Below are positions 11,820 through 24,900 of a DNA stretch of 64,000 nt, in pieces. The position numbers were made by a program, and so were the translations under genes. The notes beneath the pieces were generated by a model. That model was not told where the DNA came from. It did not search any database and was given only the letters and a program-made list of their open reading frames with translations. The stretch lies in assembly GCF_014898055.3 (NCBI RefSeq), contig NW_023601754.1, positions 52,259,013 to 52,323,012 on the forward strand, in the 5' to 3' direction. Positions within the stretch are counted from its first letter, which is position 1. Each line of letters starts with the position of its first letter. Source of the DNA: Talpa occidentalis (Eukaryota > Chordata > Mammalia > Eulipotyphla > Talpidae).

Positions 11820-14720
11820 ACAGCTTGCTCCCCGTTTGCACATCCTGTGAGTGAAACGTCTGTTCATGTCATCTGTCCTTTTTCCAATGGACTGAGTTTT
11901 AGGTCTCTGTGTATTCCAGGCGCGCCTTCGGTCAGACGTGTGGCTTGCAAGAATGTCCCGCCACTGCGAAGCTTTCCTCCCACCCTCACAGGGTCCTTCC
12001 CAGGGCAGAGGTCTCTCTCCCAGCAAAGCCCAGCATAGCCCCGTGTGGGTACACGTTAGGTGTCAGGCCTAAGGACGCCTGCCTGGCCCGACCCTACCTG
12101 TGTCCTCCTGTGCTTGTTTGTGATGACAGTTTTATTAAGTCACCATTCCCGGAGGCGACAGCGCTGAGGCTGACCCCTCAGACACCGGTGGGGCTGACCC
12201 GGTTCTGCACCGCCCCATCTGCCCCCGCCGTGTGCGCACCGTCTGAATCCTCTACCCCGTTCCTTTTCAAGAGCGGTCGAGACTGGCTGTCCTCGGTCAC
12301 TTGAAAGTGACGGGGAATTGGAGAGTCAGCCTGTCAAGGAAGCCGGCGGGGCTCCGGGGAAGAAGCGTGTGTTCTGTTCACACACCAGTCCGGGGAGAAC
12401 CGCCATCTTGGACCGTTGTCTTCCAACCCACGGATGTGGGGTGTCTTTTATTAACTTGATCTTCTTCTCTTTCCGTGATGTTTGTGATTTTCAGAGTGCA
12501 GATTTCACATTTCTGGTGTTATGTTTACTTCCGAGTATTTTTTTAACCATAAAATGGCATTGACCATGTGATCACCTTTAAGTGCCCAGGTGTGGCCTTA
12601 AGCACCCCCACCTGGGCCTCGTTCCTGCTTGTCTGCTCTGGGGGAGGTTTCTTCGCCTCCTGGCCTGGCAGGTGGCGTGTGTAGAGACACGGTGGCCTCT
12701 GCTCACTGGCCTGATAGCCTGCCATTGCCGAGCTCGCTTACAGTCCTTGTTTCTTTTATCCTTGCCTGGAGCTGGTCTGCGGAGGAAGGGCTAGTGGAGC
12801 CAGACAAGGGGGTCTTGAGGTTAGAATCTTTTCCTACAGGCAGCAGGTGGGGGAACCTGCCCCGAAGCCGTCAGCCCTCCACGCCAACAGGCACCACCTG
12901 GGCCTTGAGCTGCGGCGTGGGCCCGCTCGCCTGGGCAGCGCTAACCAGCTCCAGCCGCCTCCCTGCTCGCATCGCCTCTGAACACAAGCTTTGCTCGTGT
13001 CTTTCCAAACGGGGCCGTCTCCTCGATGGCTCACCTAAGGGCCCTGGCCAGGCTCCAGCTCGGCGCTGAGTAGCCGTGGTGAGCGGTCACCTTCGTCTTG
13101 CTCCTGATCTGCTCACTTGTCTTTGACCACGGAGCAGGGGTCAGCTGTGGCTACTGGCCAGGCGGCTGCACCCTGCTGAGGAGGCGCCTGCTCCTCCCAA
13201 CTGGCGCCATTTGCATGTGGACGGCAGGTGAATCCTATGGAACGCGCCTGCGGATCTCGCGCGAGCCGTCCTGTGGGCGCGAGCACTGGGGCGCTCAGCC
13301 CCCGGGGCTTGGCCGCCTGCCTCCTCGGCTCGGCCCGCCTGACGCCCGCAGCGATGTCAGTGTCGGCGCCACCCCGACCTTGCGGGAGTGTCCGGCCGCC
13401 GCTCGGGAAGCGTCTTCGTACGAACCACTGGAGGAGCTGCCCAGGCTTGCGTGGCGCGTCCAGGTACGTGGCCCCGGAACTCAACTCTCGGCCGCAGGTC
13501 CCGCTTCCCGGGCTGGTGGCGTTCACGCTGCGGGCCGTCCGCTCCCCTGAGCCCCCTCCATCCCGGGGGCTCGTGTTTGCGTCCCGTTCGCCCCAACCCC
13601 GCCAGCGACTACTTCAGCTCTGCCCTTGAGAGGCCGAGACGGGAAGTGGGCGAGTGCGCGGGGTGTGCCGCCGCCTGACGTGACACCTGCGGGCCCCCCC
13701 TTGCTCCCCGTGGCTTCACGTTGCAGCCGCTGCTGTTTCCCGTGCTCAGGGCGGTGTGTGAGAACCAGCCTCCGTCGGGTCGTGTCAGTGCATCGGCAGC
13801 TTCTCTGCGGCGCGGGCTGGCACACGAGGCCTTGCTTGGTACAGGCAGGCCTGGTCCCTCCCAAGAGCTAGAGTGTGGGGCACGGGCACCCGCCCCGGGG
13901 GGGCACTCTGCACCCTTTATTTTTGCTTTATCGCCTGAGAGTTCGGTTGGCTCTTGGGGCCACTTGCTTTCTGCCCGGAAAACTCCTCTGACAGGGGTGT
14001 GTGCTGACAGGGACCCGAGGGCGTTTATGTGGGAACGCCTGGTGTTGCCTTCTTCCCGAGAGACGTCCTTCTGGCCGTAAGATCCTTCATTCATCTTCTT
14101 CTCTGATGCTTGGGGGTTACCCCGCTGCTTCCTGTGACACGGTTGGTGTTGATTTTGTGGACGACCCTCCTCGCTGCTCCTGATCTCCTTGTCTTTGGCA
14201 CTTGCCGCGCTTGGCATGATGCCCCCAGCGGCGGGTCACTTTCCCTCTCTGCTGGCCAAGGACAGCTTTCGGCTGTCGTGTTACGTCTGTTAGGTGCAGG
14301 GTGGGTGGTTTTTGAAAATGACGCTCATCAAATTGAGGGCGTTTCCTTTTATTCTTGAGGGTTTTATCATGAAACCCTCAAGTGCGTTTGTCAAATGCAT
14401 GTGTGGATCACTTGATGTGATTCCGTGGCTTTTATTATTCACGTATCAACATGGGGCATTGTATTGAGTGATGTGAGTACGGAGCCAGTTTTGCACCCCT
14501 AGAGTGAGCCCCGGTGGTGAGCACATGCCGTGTCCCCTAGACAGCCCAATTCTTTCAGCTAATATTTTCAAAGCCATTTTTTTTGCATGTTTATTCATGG
14601 GGGACGCTGGCTGGTTTAGGGGTACTGTCTTTGGCTTTGTCGTTAGGGAAAGTCCTTTGCGAGCTGTGCTTAGCAGCGAAGGCTTCCTCTCCTGCTTCTT
14701 GAGAGTGACTCGTTCTGCGA
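11820..14720 (-). mobile_element. Old LINE-1 relic, antisense (ORF2 C-terminus and RT), patchy
   Basis: 11820-12560 resembles the L1 ORF2 end on the - strand (+ strand phrases TCTGTTCATGTCATCTGTCC and TCTGTGTATTCCAG). 14230-14720 resembles the RT region (GGGTTTTATCATGAAACCC, GTTTGTCAAATGCATGTGTG and TGTGAGTACGGAGCCAG). The part between (12600-14100) is very GC-rich and only weakly L1-like. It may include inserted or diverged sequence. Confidence 0.6.
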
Positions 14721-17700
14721 ACGTCAGACTCAGCAGTGAGGGCATCGGGGCAGGGAGGCTGTTTCTTGGGAGTCTTTAAGTACCAAGTGGCTCCCTGACA
14801 GCAGAGGCCTGGAGGGCCCTTGCAGCCTGTGCTGCCTGCGGGTGGACTCACCTCCTCCCGGCTGCCAGGCTTGTTGGTGGCGCTGGCATGCCCCCGCCGC
14901 CCGGACACATCCGAGGTGCCACTAGCTCTGTGCCTGGGTATCGGTCGGTGATTTAGATACTGCATGGTCAGAGTGCTGCGTGGTCCTTCCTGCCAGGCCT
15001 GGAGGTCTCTGTGCGTTGCAGTGCACTGGGCCCTGGCACGGCCAGCATAGCTGGTGGGGCACCCACGGGTCCCCAGGTTCCTCTGCTCACGTGGCCATCG
15101 GTGGGGGTGCTCCCACCCGCGTCAGAGCTGTGGTTGGCCACTAACAATTTTTAATTGCAAACAAGGCTGTGCTGGGTAATCTCACACGTATTTTTTGGTG
15201 CATGCTGGAGGGGTGTCCCGATGGCCAATTCCCGGGCCACTAGGCAGTGTGGTGAAGCAGCCCCAACCCCCTGGCAGCAGCCCCAAGCCCCCCGGCAGCA
15301 GCCCCGCCGGCACCGGGGGGCCCCACACTGCCTCGCCGGAAGAGCAAGTGATAAAGATTTTGCATTCTTGTTGATCTGATAGGTTAAAAATGGCCTCTCG
15401 ATATAGCTCTCGCTTACATATATCTTTGCACGAGTGACCCTGCAACCTTCAGCTCAGCTATTTTTGTACACCATTTCCTGGCCTGTGCGCCTCACGTTCC
15501 GCCTGTTTCCCATGGCCATCCTGCTCCTTTGCTCCCTCGATTTTAAAAGGTTTTGTGTTTTACATCCATGAGGCTTCTGCCGGGATACCCACTGTCAAGG
15601 CCCCTTCCGCGTTATTTCTCCTCACGTTTTGCTTGAGGAGCTTTTCTAGGAGAAGGGTTCAGTGTCTTCGCGCTGGGGTGTCCTGAGTTCGGTTTGTGTC
15701 GGAGTCTCGCCCGTTGGCGTCTGGGGGTGTTCTATCCAGGAAGGACCCGTCCGGCCTGCATGGGGGTAACGAGGACACCGATGAGTGCTTGGCGGTCGCC
15801 ACGTTGCTTCTTAAAGCCATTGACGCGGAGGCGTCTTTAGGGTTTGGCATCAGCATCTGTGATGGACAGTGGTCCTTGGCTTCCTTTCGTGCTGTTGTTC
15901 TGTCCCGTTTGCTGTCAGTGCCACCTACGATCGCTTACAGAGCATGTCTGGAAAGTCGCCTTCGGTGTCTTTGCTCTGGACCAGCCGGTCGAGGGTCAGG
16001 GCTGCAGTCTGCAGGGTTCTGGGGGAGCCCCTGGCAGGGAGCTTGCATCCAGGGCCGCTCCTTGGTGGCTTTTCCTACATGCTATGGAAATTCGTGCAAT
16101 TAAGCTTCCGTTTCTGAAATACATTTTACATAAACTGTATTTTGCAAAGCAGTTATCGCTTCATCTGGGGCTTGCGGGTGCTGTGCGTGACAGAATGCGG
16201 CGTGGGACCGTCCCAGCCCCTCCGCCGTGCATTCTCTGTCACCCTGCGACTCCCGGGCTTTCTCTTTTCTCCTGAATTAAATTGGACTGAGTATTTGGTT
16301 TGATTCTCTCCGAATACGCAGGATACTTCTTTGATCCATTTGATGTGTCTCGCCGTTCTGCCTCGTAATGTCTCCTCTTATCACTCCTATTTCCTTCCTG
16401 TGACTTCTTTAGATTTGTGCTTTGCCTGGCTTGTATATTTTCAGGTTGACCGACCTATTTAAAGCTTTACCTGTGTGCTCAGAGGGATCCTTCACTCTGC
16501 GGAGCCCCTGAAGGTGGCCGCCTGGGCCCCGGGGGCACACGTACCTCTGAGCTTCTTGGCCTCTGGGCCTGTCAGGGGCAGGTGGGGGCGCAGGCCTCCT
16601 CTTCCTGGCGCCTTCATGTCTCCGTGCCTCTCCAGCAGCTGGTTCACACTCCAGACCCGCTGTGAAATGTGGCCTTTAGTCGTGCACAGCGTCACCGTCT
16701 GTTCCACAGCGGCTTCTCCCACACCGGCGCCCATTTTCCTCGCAGCAGAATCCTAGCCCGGCCCCTTGGCGCTCACGGTTGCCCGGGCACCTTCACTTCC
16801 TAGTTCCCAGGCATCTCAGCCACTAACCCGCAGGCGTCTGGTCGTGTTCATCGTGTGGACACGCTTCCCTTCAAGGGGCGTGTTTTTTGCTCATGTCCTA
16901 GTCACATCATTGTTGTCTTCGGTCTTGCTGCTGCCTGTTACTGTCCTAGTGGTTTTGTCTCCGTAGTTTGTGGGTGCGCTTGGTTTCCTCATGACACATG
17001 GTGCGTATGAATGTTTACACGTCTCACTAGTGGTTTCCTTTTCACTCTTGTCGTGGTTTAATGCCCCTGGGCTTGCCACGAGGCGGCCAGGTTGGATTTC
17101 CATGGTACCACGGGGGTCCTTCAAGGAAAGAGGTCGTGTTGTAGTTGCGGGTATTTTCTTAGCTGCAGGCTTAAAGATCGTCTCTCCCTCTCTCTCTGGC
17201 CTTTATTTTCTCCTTTGGGGACTTGTCCAGGGGCCCCTGGGCCATCCTCACTTCATCGAGCCAGTCTGTTATCTTGTTTCATGCTTTTGTGTTTCTCTCA
17301 TTAGCTCACGCATCTGTGGTCACATCTCCCCATTTCCGTCTGTGTCCCAGTGTTTTATTTGGCTCAGGGTTTTCACACCCCAATTGTCGCTCGAGGCTGT
17401 TTGCCTCAGTCTGTGCTGCTGACAGTCAGTCTCCCGTTTTGTGGTTGGTTTGTGGAGGAGGGTCTCATTACCAGAGATGTTTACATCCTCGGTTTTCATC
17501 TTTGCGGTGGCGTTGGGGCGTGGCCTGCTCCTGCGCCCCGTCAGGCTCCAGCTGCGAATGCCCCTGGGCCAGGTCTGCCCTTTGCAGGCAGTTTCTTTGC
17601 AATGCCAGGGGCGAGGGCGAGGGCATCCTTGTGTGTTTCCTTCTTCGCCAGAGCTCAAGGAGATAAACCCACGTCACCAAGCTGAGCCACCCCCCAGGCC

Positions 17701-17879
17701 CTTCACCCCCCTGGGGCCTTGGCCGCAGCCTCTGACGCGCCTTCTTCGTCCTGCTTCATGTTCTGGAGTGTGCTGGGGTGTGTGTCCTCTTTTAACGAGG
17801 TGAATTTCACGCGACAAGACCAAGCTGTTCTGAAGCCAGCACCTCAGGGCCTTGAGTGTGTCCGCACCGCTGCCCGCCA
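14721..17879. other. GC-rich stretch with weak L1-like fragments and a short CAGCCCC repeat
   Basis: 15258-15310 carries about three imperfect copies of a GGCAGCAGCCCCAAGCCCC-type unit. AT-richer pieces near 15130-15190, 16080-16150 and 16270-16480 are reminiscent of L1, but I could not assign them to a part of the element. No gene was seen. Confidence 0.4.
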
Positions 17880-20800
17880 CACGCACGTTCAACAGTCGGC
17901 TCCAAGTCCACGATTGTGTTTTCTGACAGTGTTTTGGTTTTAACTTTTATATTTAGGTTTTGGATCCATCTTGAGGTCATTTTTGCACGTGGTGGAGCGG
18001 GACCGGCCCTCCCTCTCTGCCTGCCGCCGTCTGCTTGCTTCAGCCTGACGGACGCCCGTGCCTGGGGTGGCCCCGCTGCAGGCGGGCTGGGCCCTGTGCC
18101 AGCCGCGGCTGCTGCCGTCTCATTGGCGTCGCCGCCGCAGCTCTGCGCGAGCCTCCACCCGGGGCGCCGGCGTCTTCCAACCTGCGCTGTGTCAGCATCA
18201 CTGTAGCCATTCGAGGCCCGTGGCGCTCCCCAAGTACTTTCCGCATCAGCTTCTCCATTTCTGCACACGAGGCCACCTGAACCGGGTCACGGCGGCTCAC
18301 GTGACCGCACCAAGTCTCCCGGCCGAGCGCGCACAGGCGCCCTCCGTCTGTCTGCGTTTTCATTTCTTCCAGCAGTTTCGTGGGTTTGGGCCCAGGCGTC
18401 CTTGGCCCCCTGGGCACCCCTGCTCCGGGGTCCTTTGGTCTTGAATGGAGTGGTAAAGGCTCTTCCTCTCCAGCGTGCTTGTTGCTCTTATCTAGACCCA
18501 CAAGTGGTTTTTGCCTGTTGGCCAGATACCCGCAGCTTTGTAAAGCCGTTAGGTCGTGGAGGGCTTGCTTGTCTTTCTTTCTTTTCCCACTTTGGGGTTT
18601 TCTCCATGAAGGGCCATGTCGTCTGTAATAGTGGTCGTTTTCTGTATTCCTTTGCCATTTTGATACTTTTTATTTGCCTAGTTGGGGCTTAAACTTCGAG
18701 AACACTGTGGAGAATCCGCGGTGAAAGTGAGCATCCTCTGCTCCTGGTCCCCTCACCCCTGAAGCTCACTCTCCCGCCCCCGAGGGCGACGGTGGTGGTT
18801 TGCATCCGCGCGCTGCACCTTGAGGCCTCCCTCCCTGCTTTCCTGAGCCTGTTTCTCCCGGCAGGTTGGATTGTGTCGGGTTTCTTTTCTGTGTCAAGTG
18901 AGATGATTCTGTGACTGTGCGTTGCACTGGTTTTCCGTACCTGACCCTTCCATCCCCAAGAAGAGGGCACTTGGTCCCGTGTAGACGCCTGTGAACACGC
19001 TGCTGGGTCGGGCTGACTGGTGTCCTGTCGGGACAGTGGTCGTGGGTGTCTGTTTTGTGGCTTATTCGTCTGTCTTTGGTGTCGGGGTGGTGCGACCTCA
19101 CAGAAAGCATTGCCAGCGCCCCCCTCCTGCTTTTGTTGGGGTCTGTGACGGGCTGGTGTGCATCCTTTACAGGCCTCGTGTATGTCACCAGTGAAATCAT
19201 CAGCTCCTGAGCTGCTCCTCATTCGATGTCTGCGAACTAGCTCAGGCATTTAACTGGTTATAAGTTGTGTTCAGAATTTCTATTTCTTCTTGAGCCTGTG
19301 TTTTACCGTCTGCGTGTTAAGGCTTTAACCACGTCCTCTAGGATACGCTGATGTACAATTGTTCGTTTCTTGTAATTCTTTTGATTTCTGTAAGGTTGAT
19401 GGTAATGTCCATACTGTCCTTGATGATGTCATTGACTCGCAAGTCGTCTAATTTGTCTCCATTCCAGCTAAAGACTTACTGATTTTTGTTGATCTTTTAA
19501 AAAATAACCCACTTTCGGTTTAGTGGATTCTATTGTTCTGGTCTCCTTCGTTTCTCTCTAGTTCCACATTTTGCTATTTCCTTCTTTTCGGTTTAGTTTG
19601 ATTTTTTTTCTAGTTTCCTTCGTAACATAGCAACTTCCCACTGTAACTGCCCCCCGCGCCCTACTTTCTCTGCACCCCATCTGCTTTGGTATGTTGTGTT
19701 TTCATTTTCATTTGTCTGTATTTTCTAATTTCCCTCGTGATGTCTTCTTTTATCGATTTGTTTGTAAAGGCGTGTGATTTAATGTCCACATACGCGTTCA
19801 TTTTCTAGGTTTCCTTCTATTACTGATTTCTTGCCTCTTTCTTGCCGCTTGGTTAGAGATGACACTGAAATACCCTGTGAGCGAGCGTGACAGCTTTCGT
19901 GGAGTATTCCCAGGGCACTCGACAGTGTCCTGCAGCTGCTGGGTCTAGGGTCCTTGTGTGTTCGTTAGGTCTAGATGGTTTATAGCGTTTTTCGGGTCTC
20001 CTGTGTCCTGGCAATGTCCTGTTTGGTTCTCTGTCCATTATCCAGTGTACAGTATTGAGCCTACAGCGATTATTGTAGAACCATTGATTCCTCCCGTTGT
20101 CGATGCTTGGATCCTGTGCTTTGGGGCTCTGTTTTATAATGTCGTAACTGTTACATCTTTTTTGATGAACTGGTTTAAAACCTTTTTTCGTTTTCTGTAT
20201 TGGTAGCTATAGTCGCTCCAATTCTCTGTTGGTTACTGTTGGTTCGGAATATCATTTCTCATCCTTTGCTTTCAATGTCTCTGTGCTTGGGGAATCTAAA
20301 GTGATTCTCTTGTGGACAGGGTGGGACGGGTTATTTTTCAAAATCCATCCTGCCAATCTGTCTTTTGTTTGGAGAATTTAATCCATTTATATTTACAGTA
20401 ATTCCTGATAAAGATGTGCTTTGGCCATTCTGATTTCTGTAGATTTTCTGTCCTTTTTGGTCCTCATTTTCCCTTCGCTGCCTTGTTTTGTGTTTAACTG
20501 AGTTCTGGGCCAGTGATTCTTTCTTCAGTTCCTTTGTATATTTTTCACCATGGAGGTTACATTTAATATCTTAAACTTAGGCCAAATTTGCTTCAACTGT
20601 ATGCAGAAGTCAGCTCCACCCCTCGCGTTATCATCACAGATCATATTTCCATACATTGTACTCCCATCGCAGAGCGGTGTCATCACTGTGTCATCGCTGT
20701 TTATGCATCTGTCTTTTGAGTCGTATTGGAAAGAAAAGTCAAACTGAAGACACCACCGCTACCTTTATGCCTCCCGGGGCGGGGCAGCTACGTTCCGGGG

Positions 20801-21465
20801 ACTCGCTTCCTCAGATGCTCTGGGTCGCTCTCCAGAGCTCGTTCCCGTCACCCTGGGGTGCTCTTAGCGGTGCCCATGGGGCAGGCTCGCTGGCAACAAA
20901 CCTCTCGGCTGCTGTTTAAATGGGAGAGCCTTCATCTGTCCATCATTGTTGAAAGATATTTTGCTAGATGTGGAATTCTAGACCCGCTGCCCCCCGCTCC
21001 CTTCTGGCCTCCGAGCTTTCTGCCGAGAAACGTGTTCATCTTCTCAAATGCCCCTGACGTGGCGAGCGACTCCTCCCTCCTTTTTTAGTTCCGTCTTTGG
21101 CTCAGCAACATGACTGCCACGTGGCTCTGGAAGTTCACTGAGCCTCTGACAGCTTCGCATCCCTCTTTCATCAAATTGGGAGAATGTTGGGTGTTATTTC
21201 TCCACATAATCTCCTGCACCCCTCCCGCTTGCCGCTCCCCTCGGCAGCCCCATGGGGCCTGTGTGGGGCTGCCTGTTGGTGCCCCGGGCCCCAGGGGGCT
21301 GCTCTTCCTTTTGCTCCTACTCCTCAGACTGAGACTTCAGTTGCCCCAACTTCAAGTCCACTTGAAGATTTTTTCTTCTGTGGTTCTGACGCGCCAGTGG
21401 GGCCTCCAGTAGTCAGTGCTTCCACGTTCAGCCCGAGTTCATTCAATTCCTGTTTCTGACGCCAA
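17880..21465 (-). mobile_element. Old, nearly full-length LINE-1 relic, antisense
   Basis: It reads left to right from the ORF2 C-terminal region (GGTTTTGGATCCATCTTGAGG at 17956 onward, CATCAGCTTCTCCATTTCTGC near 18245) through RT (CATGTCGTCTGTAATAGTGG near 18617) to the upstream part. The upstream part includes 19680-20600 (TATGTTGTGTTTTCATTTTC, TTTGGAGAATTTAATCCATT) and 20930-21460 (GAAAGATATTTTGCTAGATG, TGGAATTCTAGAC). The order is that of one element about 3.6 kb long. There is no intact frame. Confidence 0.75.
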
Positions 21466-21754
21466 CCCGCTGGCGTCTCCTCCTGTCGTACCTCACGTTC
21501 CGGGTTACCTTTTGCTCTTTGGGCGTATTTGAGACAGTTGATTAGCTCAGGCTAAGGAGCTGACATACGGAAAATGTGTTTTGTCACTTACGATAAGAGA
21601 CGCAGGCCAAAGTGTATGTGTGACTTTCACAAAGATGCGTGCACCTGCGTGCACAGCGGCCCACGCACAGCAGCCCAGCGTGTGGGTGCCCGAACACCCT
21701 GTGCAGGCGCTGGGCAGGGAAGGTGTGGTCTGGACCTGGCTCAATGCACTGCTT

Positions 21755-21990
21755 GTCAGCTATGTAAAAAGATGCTATTGCCTTTTGGGTCAATGTGGAT
21801 GGAACTTGAGGTGATTCTAAGCAAAATAAGTTTGAAAGTGAGACAGTCACCAGATAATTTCAGTCATGTGGAAAATAAATAAAGCACACGGACACAAAAC
21901 ACAACAGAAATAACTTAGACTCAGGAAAATATGGTGGGTACCGGGGGCAAGAAGGGGTGTTTGATAATGTGGGTGGCTCTGAACTGACCC
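21755..21990 (+). mobile_element. LINE-1 3' end fragment, sense orientation
   Basis: AATGTGGATGGAACTTGAGG, then GTCACCAGATAATTTCAGTC, AACACAACAGAAATAACTTAGAC and TACCGGGGGCAAGAAGGGG. These match the typical end of L1 ORF2 and its 3' UTR read on the + strand. It is the only L1 piece in the window on the KCNQ1 sense strand. Confidence 0.7.
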
Positions 21991-24900
21991 GGCGCGGGGG
22001 TGTAGACGCAGGCCTGCAGGTCGGCCCTTGAACCCTGTGCGGTGCTGGAAGCCAGTGGTTCATCGACGGCCTTTTATAGAAAGATCTAAGTGTACATCGA
22101 GTGGGCTCGGCATCCTCCTGAGGAAGCTTCTGGGTCTCCTGTGTGGACGGGCCTGCTGTGCTGTCTCTCTACACGCCTGCGGCTTTTTACGGAGAGCTGG
22201 GCCTGGCGCCCTGTCCAGCGCCCCGCATCACACCTCCCTCCCGGGCTTTCCCGGCAGTGACCATGGCTGAGGCCTTGGTGTCTTCGCTGCGGCTGAGACG
22301 TGCCTGCGTGGTCCGAGGGCCCTGCTCCCCTAGCTTGGTTCGTGGTATTTTCACCAAGTTTCCCTTGAGAGCCAGGGGCCTGAGCAGGAGGGGGGAAGAG
22401 CGAGGAAGCCCGGCCTCTGGGCTCTCTGGCTGGGGCCTCACGGTGGCCTCCGCCTGGGCTGGCCTGCCTCTGCAACCGATGCTTGTGCCCCGAGGGAAGG
22501 CGCCTTGAGGGGACACAGACCACTCGTGGGGATGCCCACCCAGGACCGGTGGGACCACACAGGGCCGGCGTTCCCCTTCAGGACCCCGAGCTGGGCGGGC
22601 AGTGCCGGTGTTCATGGGCTGCTGTGCCCCGACAGCCTCCTGGGCTCACCCGCTCTCTTGGCTCCCTGGACAGGGCTGGGTCCTCCTCGGCCCGTGGGGT
22701 CTGCTGCCCCACGGTGACCTGGGGCTGCGGGGCACAGCTGTCTCTGCACTTTGGGCTTTTATGCTTTCGGGGGAGGAGCAGGTGAGGACTGGAAGGGGGA
22801 CAGGGGTGCCCGACTCACCCTCCAGAGGCCACAGGCTCTTACAGCGCCTTTTCCTAAGTGGCACGAAGCTGTGGGGGCACATGGCACCCGCTTTCTCGAT
22901 GGCCCGCAGCTACCTGAGCCCTCAGCCTCTGTCCTGCCTCCTTTCTGCTGCCCTTCACCCAGCACCCACGGGAGCTCCTGAAATGTAAATGATCGGACCA
23001 CTTCCCCTGCCCGGCTGGGGCCGCACCAGGCAGGCCTGGCCGCTGAGGAGTCGGGCGGACGGCGGGTTGTGGGCCGAGCCTCCTGGGGCCCCCCGGAGCT
23101 GGCGCGGGAGTACTGGAGGGCGTTCATCCTGCAGGGCTGAGGGACGCCCCTTGGGGTCGGCTCTGCGTCACCTCTGGCCAGGTGACCGCGGTCCGAGGTG
23201 GTCAGGGAGCCCCGGCGGCCTGTGCTAGCAGGGAACGTGAGTGCCGCGGGGTTGTGGGTGGGGCCGGCTGCCCAGTCCTTGCCAACTGGGCGCTGCGTTC
23301 TCTGCCTCTGCAGCCAGCGGTGCCCGCTCCGCACCTTGCTCCAGGGGACGGGCCTTTGCCGAGGATGCACATCTCGTGCCACATCCCCTCTCGCCACGGA
23401 GGGCTGACCAGCCGGGCTCCCGGGTGACCGCCCGAGGGTCACACTGGAGGACAGCTGCCCCCTCGGACCCCGGGCTCTCCTGCTGCCTCCCGCCGCCGCC
23501 GGCGGGGATGGCGGGGGTGGGGGGGCAGGCTGAGTTGGTCACTCTTGGCGTGGGTTGTTCACGGGACTGTATGGCCCGGGGGGGGCTCTGCTGTGTCCAG
23601 GCCCTGCTGGAGGAGCAGCAGGAGCCCCCACCCGGATCTGGCCGGCGGGCGGCTGGGAAGGGGCCTGTGTTTCTCAAGCCCGCGCCCCCAGGGCCTGGGG
23701 CGGACCCGGCAGATGTCTGGGCTCGGTGGCCAGGCCTGGAGCCGGATGCCGAGGCCGAGGCCTGCAACTCATTTCCCCACTGAGCACTCTGCGAACACCT
23801 GCGCGCGTTTCCAAGGCTGCTCCTCGCTGATTGCTTTGATTGTTGTGAGAAGTTCAGAACTGGCACGTTTCCGCGGGGCCGTGATGAAGGTGAAAGATTG
23901 CTCTTAATTAGATTAAAAACATTTTTTTCTTCCTCTGTAATTTCGCCTTGAAAATCAAGGCCACTTTTTTGTTTTCTTCATCCAGAAACTTTCCTCCCCA
24001 CCTCTCCAGAGGTTTCTTGGGAATGTCCTGTGAGCTCAGCAATCGGAGAGGCCGGCGCGGAGCCCGGATTCCTGTGAATTAGTGTTTCCTGGGGCTGCTC
24101 CGGCTGCCGGGAACCTTCCCCCGAGCGGGGTCTTGGAGGCCCGGCCGGTCACTTCCTGGCCTTGCAGACCCGAGGGGTCGCCCAAGCCGTGTGGGCGGCC
24201 GTGCGGCCCTCCTGTTCCCGCGCTGTCCTGGCCAGCCCTGGCCTCTCGCGCCCCGCTCCCGCCCAGCACACTTTCCGTTCCCACTCAGACTTCAGTGCTG
24301 AAGCCGTGAGCCCCATTCCTGGGGCCTCGGGGTCCTGAGCCTTCGCCCTGAAGCTGTGCAAGGTCCAGTGTCCTCCTCAGGACTTGCCAGGATTCCCCAG
24401 GTGGCCATGACCATGCCCCCTCCCTGCGGCGCTCATGTCCAGTCTGTCCTGCTTCTCTGAAGCGGGGCTCAGGCTGGGCATCAGCTCTGGCAGTGGGGCC
24501 CCTCCCTGAGCCCCCCAGGTGCAGCAAGGGCTGTGAGAGGAGTTAGGGGCTCACGTGCCCGTGACTTCCCAGGGTATTGCCTTGGCCCAGTTCTTGCCTC
24601 CTCCCTGCCCCCATTTGTCACGCAGATTCCCGAAGAACCTCTTGGTGAGAGATGTTGGGGGCCCGACTCAGGGAAACTCAGCACAAAGGGGCAGCCCTGG
24701 GTCTGCACATCTGGGCCCAGCTGTCTCAGGCCAGCTGCACCCCAGGGGGACGTGCCCCTGCCCGTTCCCACTCTCCTCCGTGTGCTCTCCTGCCCCCTTA
24801 GGGGGCTTCCTCGGGGGGCATGGTGGCCGCCAGCTCAACAAACCCCCCAGAGCAGGCTGCCCCTCTCCGTAGCTACTGCAGAGTTGGGGGCGAGACTGGG

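Noticed and set aside
1..21465. Possible CRISPR array, prokaryotic operon or phage
   Set aside because: The spliced KCNQ1 exon, L1 and tRNA-SINE content make this clearly mammalian. No direct repeats with spacers of CRISPR type were seen.
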